Positions 17,091-26,290 of a DNA stretch of 64,000 bases are shown one piece after another; the stretch's first letter is position 1, and every line of letters starts with the position of its first letter. Below the pieces are notes generated by a model, which had not been told where the DNA came from, made no database searches, and saw only the letters and a program-made list of their open reading frames with translations. The DNA is from an uncultured Gemmataceae bacterium. Its GTDB lineage: Bacteria; Planctomycetota; Planctomycetia; Gemmatales; Gemmataceae. A program made the position numbers and the translations under genes. The stretch spans positions 62,001 through 126,000 of the forward strand of contig CALDUY010000017.1 of NCBI GenBank assembly GCA_937923405.1. Direction: 5' to 3'.

Positions 17091-18791
17091 TTAGTCGTCG
17101 TCCTGGTGGTTGTTGGTGGAAGCCAGAGCCGTATTCGGGCGGTTCAGGTCGAGAGCGCGGTCGCACATGGCAATGATTTCCGGATCGCGCGTGGCGACAA
17201 TCAGCGTCCAAGGAGCCTGTCGATCGAACAACACCGGGAAGAGGCGTTGGCGGATCGGCGCATCCAGCGCATCGAGAGTTTCATCGAGCAACAATAACCG
17301 CGGCTTGCCGGCGATGGCTCGCGCTAGCATCAGTCGCCGCGTCTGACCGCCGGAGAGCGGCGGACCTCCCGTGACCAGGCGGGTGTTCAACCCTTCGGGT
17401 AGTTCCATCACTGGTTCGAGCAAGTCGACGGCATCGAGAGCATTCTGAATATCCTGAATGGTGACGTCTTCACGGCCCAGGCGGATGTTGTCCAGCACGG
17501 TGCCATCGAAAGCCTCCGCGCCGGCCACCGACGCTACCTGACTGCGGACATCGCGCAGATCTAGCGAGCGAATATCGATGCCATCCAGGCTGACGTGCCC
17601 ATGATCAGGGGTTCGTAAGCCTAATAAGAGATCCATTAAAGTGCTTTTGCCCGCACCAGATCCGCCGATCAGGGCCACTCGTTCGCCGGGCCGGATCTTA
17701 GCACTGAGTCCCCCGAACACCTCCGGAGCATGTTCGTAATGGAAGCGAACCTTGCGGATCTCGACGGCCAGGGGACGTTCCAAATAAGCCATCGGCTCGC
17801 CGGTCGAGCGTTCCAGCGGCAGATCGATCAGGTTGCCCAACTTGTCTAGAGCCGCCATCAGGTCGTACCAGCTTTCCAGCGACTTGCCCAGTTTGATAAA
17901 CGAGCCAACCAGCACCCCGACGATGAGTTCGGCGGCGACCAACTGACCGATCGACAACTCGTTCATGATGACCAGCCAGCCACCCAATCCGAATAGCGCG
18001 GCGCTGGTCACGGCCTGCAAGACAAGACTGAAGGTGATCTGGCGGAACAGTACGCGGAACGACTTCACCCGCATGTCCAGGTAGTGCTGAGTCAGGTCGT
18101 CGGCCCGCTCCAGGGCGTAATCTCGACCCGTACTCAGCTTGAAGGCGATCGGATGACGAACCATCTCTTCCAGCCAGTTCGCCACCGCGTATTTGGCGTA
18201 TGACTCACGAATCTTGGCCGAGATCGCTCCGAAGCCCAACAACCAGATCAAAAACGACATCGAAACCAGGAGAATGATGTTGTACCCCAGCAGATATGGA
18301 TGCCACAGTGACACCAGAATCAGCCCGATGATCGCTTGCAGCACGATTGTGACGCCATCCAGCAGCAGCGTGGCACCGGCTTTCTGGACGGTGAGTACGT
18401 CGAAGAAGCGGTTCACCAATTCAGGGCCGTGATGCCGGTCGAAGGCGTCCTGACAGACACGCGGCAAACGATAAGCCAGTTCAGCAGTGACTCGAACAAA
18501 GACGCGACGCTGAATCAGTTCGACCAGATAGGTGGACATGGCTCGCATGCCGGCGGCCAGACCCAGACAGAACAGCAGCATGAACATCAGCAAAATAACC
18601 GGCTGCAACATCAATTCGTTGCCACCCTGCACATTGCTGACGAGCGTGTCGATGGCGATAGGTACGGCCAGGGATAAGATCCCTATACCGGTGGCATAGA
18701 TGATGAGTAGCCAGATCTCGCGATACTCCGGCGCGAGCAGCGGCCAAAGCCGCCGAATTGGACTAGGCCCGCGATGACCGTGGTCCGCCAT
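17091..18791 (-). CDS. ABC exporter, fused permease and ATPase, with altered Q-loop and switch residues
   Basis: The ATG at 18789-18791 is preceded by GGAAGGGAG; a GTG upstream would add five residues. The 566-residue protein has an ABC type-1 membrane domain with about six helices (residues 20-310) and an ATPase domain: Walker A GGSGAGKST (about 376), signature LSGGQ (about 479) and Walker B LLLLDET (about 499) with the catalytic Glu present. In two places it departs from the family: the Q-loop reads SVAGAEAFDGT with no Gln, and the switch-His position reads VATRDPEI with Arg. There is no N-terminal C39 peptidase domain. With the adaptor and channel genes downstream it forms a type I secretion-like system; the cargo is not encoded obviously nearby. 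Confidence 0.9.
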   Translation of the reverse strand: MADHGHRGPSPIRRLWPLLAPEYREIWLLIIYATGIGILSLAVPIAIDTLVSNVQGGNELMLQPVILLMFMLLFCLGLAAGMRAMSTYLVELIQRRVFVRVTAELAYRLPRVCQDAFDRHHGPELVNRFFDVLTVQKAGATLLLDGVTIVLQAIIGLILVSLWHPYLLGYNIILLVSMSFLIWLLGFGAISAKIRESYAKYAVANWLEEMVRHPIAFKLSTGRDYALERADDLTQHYLDMRVKSFRVLFRQITFSLVLQAVTSAALFGLGGWLVIMNELSIGQLVAAELIVGVLVGSFIKLGKSLESWYDLMAALDKLGNLIDLPLERSTGEPMAYLERPLAVEIRKVRFHYEHAPEVFGGLSAKIRPGERVALIGGSGAGKSTLMDLLLGLRTPDHGHVSLDGIDIRSLDLRDVRSQVASVAGAEAFDGTVLDNIRLGREDVTIQDIQNALDAVDLLEPVMELPEGLNTRLVTGGPPLSGGQTRRLMLARAIAGKPRLLLLDETLDALDAPIRQRLFPVLFDRQAPWTLIVATRDPEIIAMCDRALDLNRPNTALASTNNHQDDD

Positions 18792-19100
18792 AGGCTCCCT
18801 TCCCACGCTAGGGCGGCGGAATTTTTTGACAAACCTTCCCCCAAGAATTCTATCGTCCCTGAGCCGGCTCTAACTTGAGAAGAAGCTTGACCCTCCGCCA
18901 GAAATACTTGCGTTTGCTACCTTACCACCCGGATACTCTGCCGGGAGGCTCACGATGCGACTCTTGACGAGCAAGACAACCGACAATTAAATCGTCACAC
19001 TGGATATACGAAAATAATGTCGCAATTTCAACCCCGACTAGGGTTCGTCGCCTGATCAAGTTGTTGTTACTTAGTGTAACGTGTTCATGTCACCCTGCGA

Positions 19101-19128
19101 AGCATTTTGTCAAATTTGACCAAATGCT
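19101..19128. promoter_or_regulatory. 28-bp near-perfect palindrome, candidate operator
   Basis: AGCATTTTGTCAAATTTGAC continuing to CAAATGCT pairs with itself at 13 of 14 positions with no loop, the form expected of a dimeric regulator's binding site. It lies in the 385-bp gap 18792-19176, about 310 bp upstream of the exporter operon and 49 bp beyond the stop of the PilZ gene. On the minus strand a TTGACA sits inside it, but no good -10 follows. Smaller hairpins lie at 19030-19045 and 19066-19080. Nothing coding is seen in the gap. Confidence 0.5.
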
Positions 19129-19176
19129 CAAATTCTGCGCACCAGGCAGGATAGGTGACGAGTTAGATAGGTAGCG

Positions 19177-19533
19177 TCAGGGAAAGTGCGGTAGGACCGC
19201 GAGCAGGTCGCGGAGAATGGTGCGGCCGGCGTCGTCGAGACAAGCTAAGCCGACTCGATAGAGCGAGTTTTCCGTTGGGCATTTGTAGATCACCCGTAGT
19301 AACAGCATGCGCGACGGTGCTCCGACTGGTAGCGCTAGCCAGACGGGAATGACACTGCCAACGGGCGGAGGATCGGCGGTCAGTAGGGCCACGCCATCAG
19401 CACTGAGGTCGTGAAGGATCGCTGCGCGCGGAATCACACCAATCGTCGCCATCACTGGATTAGATCCATCTGACGTCAACGAGTAGCGGACATGCTGTCG
19501 GCGATCGCAAGCATACACAGGATGCCCAACCAT
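19177..19533 (-). CDS. PilZ domain protein
   Basis: The 118-residue protein consists of one PilZ-type barrel: an N-terminal arginine motif (DRRQHVRYSL) and the DLSADGVALL motif, the counterpart of the D/NxSxxG c-di-GMP binding signature. PilZ proteins bind cyclic di-GMP and modulate motility, polysaccharide export or transcription. With no other domain attached it is a stand-alone sensor or adaptor. The ribosome site is weak. Its neighbours on both sides are separated by long gaps. The family call rests on two motifs and length; c-di-GMP binding is inferred. Confidence 0.78.
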   Translation of the reverse strand: MVGHPVYACDRRQHVRYSLTSDGSNPVMATIGVIPRAAILHDLSADGVALLTADPPPVGSVIPVWLALPVGAPSRMLLLRVIYKCPTENSLYRVGLACLDDAGRTILRDLLAVLPHFP

Positions 19534-19642
19534 GCTGCCAAGTCACGAGTATCGCAGCGGGCGGATTGGATTTAGACAACCTTAGGTCGCAAACGGGATC
19601 ACGTCAACCTATGTAGGCTCGGAGAGCGAAAGACCTCTGTCT

Positions 19643-19679
19643 GAGCGGAGGGCGTCAGCCCTCTGTGTCACGCAAACAC
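19643..19679. repeat. Dispersed palindromic repeat family B, single copy
   Basis: The core ggagggcgtcagccctctgtg (19647-19667) is identical to 54320-54340, and the following bases (tcac, caaacac) are also shared. The core is an imperfect palindrome (GGAGGGC/GCCCTC). It lies in the 481-bp gap 19534-20014, which otherwise shows only the ribosome site of the next gene. Confidence 0.8.
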
Positions 19680-20014
19680 CCCAAGTTCGCGCGAGGATGC
19701 GAAGGCAAGAAAAGCAGCGACAACCAGAGAAAGGAATCCGGCAAGGCGACCTCTGCGGATCTCGCCGGTCGAGCTTGGAACGAGCGTTGTCCCTGAGCAA
19801 GAATCTTCAGGCAAATTTAGTCCCAAAGCGATCGACGGGGCACAATGGATGTTAGCTTCCGCAGGCCGTCTCGTCATTCCGCGGGATGCCTCGCGGTGAG
19901 GAAAAGTGGATTTGTGCTTGCCTACCGCGCACGCGCTGTGCAACAATTCTTAGCTGGTGTTCGCTTGGCCCGGAACACCAAGGAAATAATCCTCCTTGCA
20001 GGGGAAGCACGCCA

Positions 20015-23000
20015 ATGTTGATCCGTTCGCGTCGAGCTATCTTTGGGCTGACCCTGACGACCACGCTTGCCAGTATCGTCGTCGTTGGCACGTTACAGGC
20101 TCAACGAGCTGTGCCGGTTCCGCCGGTGGCCGGTCCCGGGGCCCCGGGCGCGCCAGGGGCTCCGGGAACACCGCCCAAGAAACCGGGTTACGATCTGGGT
20201 AGTCTCACGCTTCCCAAGGATGACGATCTGAAGGAGAAGATCGAAGCGGCGATGGACCGCATCAAGGAGAAGGACTGGAAGCGGGCCTGTGACACCTTGC
20301 AAGCATTGATCGCGCGGCCCGAGGATGTCTTCGTTCCCGTCACTCGTCAAGGGCCAGGCGGCGAGGAGCAGACCGGCTACGTCAGTGTCAAGAAAGAGGC
20401 GGCTCGGTTGATTGCCTCGATGCCCAAGCCGGGACGCGACATGTACGAGACGACCTTCGGCGACAAAGCCGCCAACATGGTCAAGCGCGCGCGCATCAAC
20501 AACGATCGCGTCGAGATGGCTCAGGCCATGACACTGTTCTTCTATACCGAAGCGGGAGCCGACGCCGCCAACTGGCTGGCAACGTATCATCTCGATCGCT
20601 CCGAGTATCAGGCCGCCGCTCGCTACTATCAGCAGCTCATCAATCGGGGCGGCGTTCGCGAACTGAAGCCACTCACGCTGGTCAAGGCCGCCTATGCCTT
20701 CCATCAGGCCGGCGATCGAGCAGCCAAGGAAGAGGTGTTCCGTGAACTGGATCGCCGCGGTATCGAGATCAAGCTACGCGACCAGTCGCGCAGCGTGGCC
20801 GAGTTGCAAGAGTCGATCAATAGCATGGTCGCCAGCATCTCGCAGCAGTCGGCCAGCGACTCGCCGATTTACCGCGGTCGACCCAATCGCTCTGCCGTGC
20901 TGCCGGGAGGTACGCCGTTCCTCGAACCAGCCTGGAAGGCCACGATGGTTCGCTCCGAGCAGACCCGCGAGAAGATCAAGGTGTCTGAGACGGCTCTGCA
21001 ACAGCTGAATCAGCCGCTGCTCACCACCTTCATGCCGGTGACCGCCACCATGTCCCAGGGCGAGAAGAAGACGCCGTTGCTCATTTTTAAGAGTTACTGG
21101 GGCCTTCATGTCGTTAATCTCAAGAACGGCAAGCTGGTCTGGGACTCGGCGTCGGACTGGAGCCTCGATTCGGTCCTCGGCGCGGACTCGCGCACCCGCG
21201 ATAGCTATAAGATCAACGCCTACAACCAGTGGCTGGGCTACTTCCAAAACTCTTCGGTGCGGCCGCAGATCCTCTTCGAGAACTCGACGCTCTCGACCAT
21301 CGCCGCCGACAATCGCTTTGTCTATGCCATCGACGACATTGCTGTTCCTCCGCCACAGCAGCAGATGATGTTCAATCCAGGTATTGGTATGCCAGCGGGG
21401 GGTCTCAACTTCGGCAAGGAAGTCTCCGACGCCATTCAGTTCAACAAACTCCAGGCGTTCGATCTGACCCGCGAAGGCAAGCTCGCTTGGGAACTCGGCA
21501 GCCGCGAACAGAACGACCCGATGGCCGACACTTACTTCTTGGGCCCTCCGTTGTCGCTCAATGGTCGGCTCTACGTGCTGACCGAGAAGCAGCAAGAGTT
21601 GCGTCTGGCCACGCTGGAGCCGAGTACAGGTCGGGTGATGGCTCTACAGACGCTCGCCGCCACTAAGGATCTCAAATTGTCTCAAGATCCAATGCGACGC
21701 ATCCAGGCCTGTCATCTGGCCTACGGCGAAGGCATCCTGATCGTGCCGACCAACGCGGGAGCCGTCTTTGGCGTCGACCTGTTGTCCAACAGCCTGCTGT
21801 GGGCCTATCCGTATCGACTGCGCGACGATGGCTCGGATGCTTCCAAGACCGAGCAGCCGATAAACCTCGGCGGGGGCCGCGTCATCATCCGCGGCGGCGC
21901 GGTGCCGCCAGGCATGATCCGTCTCCCCGATGGCCGCATCGTCCGGGCTACCACGCAGTCGGGATGGATGGTGACAGCTCCAGCGGTGGCCGATGGAAAA
22001 GTCGTCTTTACCGCTCCGGATGCTCCGGAATTGCATTGCGTCAATCTGCGTGATGGGACTCGGCTGTGGTCGCTGCCTCGTGAGCAGGACGATCTCTACC
22101 TCGGCGGGGTCTATAACGGCAAAGTCATCATTGTGGGGCGTCAACGTACCCGAGCCGTCAGTCTGGTGCGGGGCGAAAAACTCTGGGAGCTGGAGACGGG
22201 CGTTCCCTCTGGTCAAGGAGCGGCCGGCGTCCTTGGTCCTTCCAACGAGGTCATCTACTACCTGCCCATTCGCGAGGCCGTCCACACCCGCGAGCCTGAG
22301 ATTTGCGCCATCAACATCGATCGAGGAATCATTCACGCCCATACGCGATCTCGCAAGAAGGAAATCCCCGGTAACCTGCTCTTCTATGAAGGCACGGTCC
22401 TTTCCCAGACGCACACCGACGTCGTGGCCTATCCGCAGCTGGAAATCAAGCTCGCCGAGATGGATCGTTTAGTACGCGACAATCCCAACGATCCCGTCGC
22501 CTTGACCGACCGTGGGGACTATCTGCTGGACAAAGGCGATCTCGCTGGTGCTATCAACGACTTCCGCAAGGCGTTGAAGGCCGACACGATCGAGGAAGCG
22601 ACCCGCACCAAAGCTCGGGCCAAACTGTATGAGGCGTTCACCGAATACTTCCAGCGCGACTTCGTCAAGGCCGAGGAGTACCTCCGCGAATACGAGGAGA
22701 TCTGCCGCATCGATCTGACCGGCAAAACCGGACAGGAGCGGTCGCTCGCCGAGGCCGAGAGCCGACGCCGTCGAGCCAACTTCCTCTGCCTCGTTGGTAA
22801 AGGTCGCGAGAGTCAGAATCGACTCGTCGAGGCCTTTGAACGCTATCTCGAATTGGGATTGGAAGCCAAGCCGGACGAACTGATCCAGGTTATCGACGAG
22901 CCATCGGTGCGAGCGGCTCCAGATGTTTGGTCGCAGGGCCGCATCGCCGCTATGGTCGCTAACGCTCAGGATCCTCGCCAGAAGCAAGCCCTGGAGGATC

Positions 23001-24895
23001 TTATCAATCAACGCTGGAACCAACTGCGACAGTCCAACTCCGTCTCACTGGACGAGCTGCGCAAGTTCGTAGCACTGTTCGGCTCGCTGTTCGACGTGGG
23101 CAAAGAGGCGCGGCTGGCTCTGGCGGAACGGCTCATGGAAGACAACGATGTGGGGTCTCTGCTCGAAGCTGAGCAACAACTCAGTCTGCTCCGCACCGAG
23201 AGCGAACGTCCCGAGATCGCCGCCCGTGCCATCGAGGCTCTGGCCCGACTGAACACGCGCAAGGGGTTGCTCGAAGATGCCGCTTATTACTATCGCCTCC
23301 TAGGCGAACGCTATCCGCGCGTGACCATCGAGGGCAAGTCCGGAGTCGAGTATCTGGACGATCTGGCCACGGACAAACGCTTCCTACCCTATCTCGATCA
23401 GGCCGGACGCTACACCATCAAAGGCAAGGTCGAGCTTCAGTGTCTGCCGGATAACTCCCATCGCAGCGGCAGCGGACAGCTGTTCCAACTGGCCCATCTG
23501 AGTGGAGAACCGTTGCCGTTCTTCACCCGGCACAAGCTAGCTCTACAGATGGACTGGAGCCATCAACTCAAGCTCGTCGATCTGGCCAGCGGCGAAGAGA
23601 AGTGGAAGCCGGGCTTGTCGTTGACCCGAACTCAGTTTGCTTCGATTGTGAACAACAACGCTCAGTTGGGACAGAGCAACCGAGTGAAGTTTGGCTTCCA
23701 GTCCCTGGGCCATCTTGTGGTGCTGCAACTAGGCCACATGGTCTATGGCATCGATCCGCTGGGCAAGGGGCGGGTGTTGTGGGAGAAGAATCTGTCGAGT
23801 CTACCCGGCTCAGCGACGACGGCTCCAGCTCCGCCTTCGCCCTCGTATGATCCCCGCGACAACAGCATTACCCTGGTCTATTCTGATGGCTGGACGCAGC
23901 GACTCGGAGAGTTCGGCCCGCTTCAGGGTAGCGTCGTCTGCCTGCAAATGCGCGATCAGTTGATGGCCATTGATCCCGTCTCCGGTCGCGTGCTGTGGAC
24001 CCGAACCGATGTGCCGTCTCGTTCCCACGTCTTCGGCGATGAACAGTACATCTACATGGTCAATGTGGGCGAAAACGGTCAACCCTCGGGCACTCGCGTC
24101 TTCCGAGCCTACGATGGCGTTAGTGTGCGGACGCGCGACTTTTCCGAGGTTTATCACCATCGCACGCGTGTGCTGGGCCGACGTATTCTGACGGCTCAGA
24201 ACGATGCCAAGAACCAGCTGACGATTCGGCTATACGACATCCTGCAGGGACAGGATGTCTGGAAACAGACCTATCCCATGGGCACGATTCAGCTGACCTC
24301 GGAGAATGCGCATCTGGCTGGCGTCGCCGAGCCGGACGGTACCGTTCGCGTGCAGGACCTGATCTCCGGCAAAGAGATTCTCAACACCCGACTGGCTGAC
24401 CCCAAGCATCTGGAGGGAGCCCAGGCCGTTTACCTGATCTCGGATCCGGATTATCTGTTTTTAGCTGTCAATGGACCTACGGGGCCGAATGTCCCAGGCT
24501 GGCAGGGCGGCGGTGTGCTGCCCAACGTCCAGCCCTCTTCGGGACTACGCTCCGTTCCGGTCAACGGCATGGTCTACTGCTTCGATCGCCGCACTGGCGC
24601 TCGCAAGTGGTACAACCCGGTCGAGAACACACAGATGATCGTCTCGCAGTTCGAGGAACTGCCGATGGTTCTGTTTGCCGCTCGCCATCAGGTGATCTCT
24701 GGCCCGAACCGCTCGGTGGTTCAGATGCGCTACACCGCCCAGGCGATTGCCAAGCACAACGGCAAGTTGTGGTACGACAATTCCAACACGCCGCCTGGGA
24801 TGATGTTCGACACCTTGGTCATGGATCATCGAACGGGCAAGGTCGAATTCTCGGGACCGGCGTTCAAGGTAACGATGGTTGCCGTCCCGAAGTGA
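20015..24895 (+). CDS. Very large exported PQQ-like propeller and TPR protein
   Basis: The open frame extends to 19886, but the ATG at 20015 has a GGGGAAG site and starts a signal peptide (ending near TLQAQRAV), giving 1626 residues. A short collagen-like run (GPGAPGAPGAPG) follows, then a helical TPR-like region (QALIARPEDV, AARYYQQLINRGG). Two PQQ-like propeller regions are present, at about residues 360-780 (LVWDSASDWSLDSVLG, LRDGTRLWSLPREQDD) and about 1200-1590 (IDPVSGRVLWTRTD, LIAVNGP-like blades), separated by TPRs (NPNDPVALTDRGDYLLDKGD, LAGAINDFRKALKAD). No enzymatic residues seen. A periplasmic scaffold role is plausible only. It is a single transcription unit, convergent with the LRR gene 14 bp beyond its stop. 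Confidence 0.85.
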   Translation: MLIRSRRAIFGLTLTTTLASIVVVGTLQAQRAVPVPPVAGPGAPGAPGAPGTPPKKPGYDLGSLTLPKDDDLKEKIEAAMDRIKEKDWKRACDTLQALIARPEDVFVPVTRQGPGGEEQTGYVSVKKEAARLIASMPKPGRDMYETTFGDKAANMVKRARINNDRVEMAQAMTLFFYTEAGADAANWLATYHLDRSEYQAAARYYQQLINRGGVRELKPLTLVKAAYAFHQAGDRAAKEEVFRELDRRGIEIKLRDQSRSVAELQESINSMVASISQQSASDSPIYRGRPNRSAVLPGGTPFLEPAWKATMVRSEQTREKIKVSETALQQLNQPLLTTFMPVTATMSQGEKKTPLLIFKSYWGLHVVNLKNGKLVWDSASDWSLDSVLGADSRTRDSYKINAYNQWLGYFQNSSVRPQILFENSTLSTIAADNRFVYAIDDIAVPPPQQQMMFNPGIGMPAGGLNFGKEVSDAIQFNKLQAFDLTREGKLAWELGSREQNDPMADTYFLGPPLSLNGRLYVLTEKQQELRLATLEPSTGRVMALQTLAATKDLKLSQDPMRRIQACHLAYGEGILIVPTNAGAVFGVDLLSNSLLWAYPYRLRDDGSDASKTEQPINLGGGRVIIRGGAVPPGMIRLPDGRIVRATTQSGWMVTAPAVADGKVVFTAPDAPELHCVNLRDGTRLWSLPREQDDLYLGGVYNGKVIIVGRQRTRAVSLVRGEKLWELETGVPSGQGAAGVLGPSNEVIYYLPIREAVHTREPEICAINIDRGIIHAHTRSRKKEIPGNLLFYEGTVLSQTHTDVVAYPQLEIKLAEMDRLVRDNPNDPVALTDRGDYLLDKGDLAGAINDFRKALKADTIEEATRTKARAKLYEAFTEYFQRDFVKAEEYLREYEEICRIDLTGKTGQERSLAEAESRRRRANFLCLVGKGRESQNRLVEAFERYLELGLEAKPDELIQVIDEPSVRAAPDVWSQGRIAAMVANAQDPRQKQALEDLINQRWNQLRQSNSVSLDELRKFVALFGSLFDVGKEARLALAERLMEDNDVGSLLEAEQQLSLLRTESERPEIAARAIEALARLNTRKGLLEDAAYYYRLLGERYPRVTIEGKSGVEYLDDLATDKRFLPYLDQAGRYTIKGKVELQCLPDNSHRSGSGQLFQLAHLSGEPLPFFTRHKLALQMDWSHQLKLVDLASGEEKWKPGLSLTRTQFASIVNNNAQLGQSNRVKFGFQSLGHLVVLQLGHMVYGIDPLGKGRVLWEKNLSSLPGSATTAPAPPSPSYDPRDNSITLVYSDGWTQRLGEFGPLQGSVVCLQMRDQLMAIDPVSGRVLWTRTDVPSRSHVFGDEQYIYMVNVGENGQPSGTRVFRAYDGVSVRTRDFSEVYHHRTRVLGRRILTAQNDAKNQLTIRLYDILQGQDVWKQTYPMGTIQLTSENAHLAGVAEPDGTVRVQDLISGKEILNTRLADPKHLEGAQAVYLISDPDYLFLAVNGPTGPNVPGWQGGGVLPNVQPSSGLRSVPVNGMVYCFDRRTGARKWYNPVENTQMIVSQFEELPMVLFAARHQVISGPNRSVVQMRYTAQAIAKHNGKLWYDNSNTPPGMMFDTLVMDHRTGKVEFSGPAFKVTMVAVPK

Positions 24896-24909
24896 GTCGG
24901 CGAGTCGAT

Positions 24910-26016
24910 TTAGTCGGTAAACGAGCTTGGCTGCCACAAGGGCCAGCCGACCGAGGGATCGCGTTCCCAGGTCAGACCGGGATCGTCGAAATTGACCCGC
25001 TCACCGAGGTATTCCTCGATGCGCCGGCGCACCTGGGGAGCATAGTCGTTGAGCCAGAAACTGACTTGAGCTTGTGGGTGCAGGTGCGGGGAAAAGGCGA
25101 TCGCTTCTATGCCGGTCGCTCCGTAGCGATCGACGCCTAGCCAAAGGGTGCGAAGCTGGCTCAAGGCGGGGGCTTCGGCCAGATACTGCAAGCCGCGAGC
25201 CGTCAGTCGGTTGTTGCCCAGGCTGAGATGCTCCAGACGCTGTAAGAGCGGCAGACGCACCAACTCGCGGATGCCTTCGTCGCCCAGCCGGTTGTACCAC
25301 AGCCCCAGACGACGGAGATTGCCCAGGTAGGGCGAGCGATCCAGACTGTGTAGGGCGCGAGGCTCCAGCCCGTTGCCGCGCAGGTCCAGGGCGATCAGAT
25401 GGCGCGAGTTCGGCGAACGAGCCAGCATCTCGACGCCTTCCATGCCGATGCCGGTCGCTCCCAGGTGTAGGTGAGTCAGCTGGGCCAACGCTTCGGAGTT
25501 AAGCAGGGCCAACAGACCGTTGCGGCCAATCGGCGTGTCTTCCACGGCCAGCCCTCGCAGTTGGCCCAGATAGGGCGAGGCACACAGTCGAGAGAATGCC
25601 AGATGACGGTAAGTTCCTCGGGCCAGCAGTACCGCCAGCGAAGCCAACTGCGGCAGACGAGCCAGACTGGTCAGATGCTCGGAATAGACGCCCAGTAGCT
25701 TCACGGCGCGAATCGGCGCGAGCTGAAACAGGGTCTCGGCGTGTTCGAGAAACGCCTGAACGTGAACGTGAATCTCTTCGATAAAGCCACGATGAAACCG
25801 CCAACCTTCGCACCAAGTCGGAATCAGCCCAGTCCACTCCCGCATCTGCACGGAATAGCGCTGCGTTGCCTCTGGGTCTCCCGCACATTGAGCGCGAATG
25901 AAGTTGGCCCGATCTTCCTCGCCGTGTTCATCGAGCCAGTCCGCGTAGACCAGTCGCGGCGTGTCGTCTTCGGGATGTTCTCGAATGGCGGCCTCGAACG
26001 CTTCTTGCTCAGTCAT
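24910..26016 (-). CDS. TIGR02996 domain leucine-rich repeat protein
   Basis: Residues 1-50 match the TIGR02996 repeat-companion domain (AFEAAIREHPEDDTPRLVYA then DWLDEHGEEDRANFIRAQ), known mainly from Gemmata and relatives. The remaining 368-residue protein has about seven leucine-rich repeats of the ribonuclease-inhibitor type (LTHLHLGATGIGMEGVEMLA, LRRLGLWYNRLGDEGIRELV). No signal peptide, so probably cytoplasmic. Function of these proteins is unknown; LRRs suggest protein binding. It is convergent with the large propeller gene. Two related genes lie at 58212 and 59814. Confidence 0.92.
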   Translation of the reverse strand: MTEQEAFEAAIREHPEDDTPRLVYADWLDEHGEEDRANFIRAQCAGDPEATQRYSVQMREWTGLIPTWCEGWRFHRGFIEEIHVHVQAFLEHAETLFQLAPIRAVKLLGVYSEHLTSLARLPQLASLAVLLARGTYRHLAFSRLCASPYLGQLRGLAVEDTPIGRNGLLALLNSEALAQLTHLHLGATGIGMEGVEMLARSPNSRHLIALDLRGNGLEPRALHSLDRSPYLGNLRRLGLWYNRLGDEGIRELVRLPLLQRLEHLSLGNNRLTARGLQYLAEAPALSQLRTLWLGVDRYGATGIEAIAFSPHLHPQAQVSFWLNDYAPQVRRRIEEYLGERVNFDDPGLTWERDPSVGWPLWQPSSFTD

Positions 26017-26290
26017 GCCTGTGCCCTCGGTTCGAGATTCAGTGTAGCACGTCGCCTCCGATCCGCCTGGAGAGGTAATTTAAGAGTTAAGCAGTCGGTA
26101 GGTAGTGACCTTGAGTTCCCCTCGCCCCCTCGGAGAGAGGGGAGAAAAAGCGGCGATCGCTCCCACTTCTTAGAGCGTGCAGGGGGGCTATGGCGAGAGC
26201 CTCCCGAGCGGAGCGGCACTTTCCTACAATCTCTCTTCAGTGACTGCCCTGTTGCTCGCCACTCGCGGGCCACCCTCCTGGAGATGGGCC

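Noticed and set aside
18960-19080. Possible tRNA-like structures upstream of the exporter operon
   Set aside because: Short hairpins but no acceptor stem, T-arm consensus or anticodon arm.
19668-19946. 92-codon minus-strand frame near the family B repeat
   Set aside because: Overlaps the repeat and has no ribosome site; its residues look like translation of repetitive non-coding DNA.
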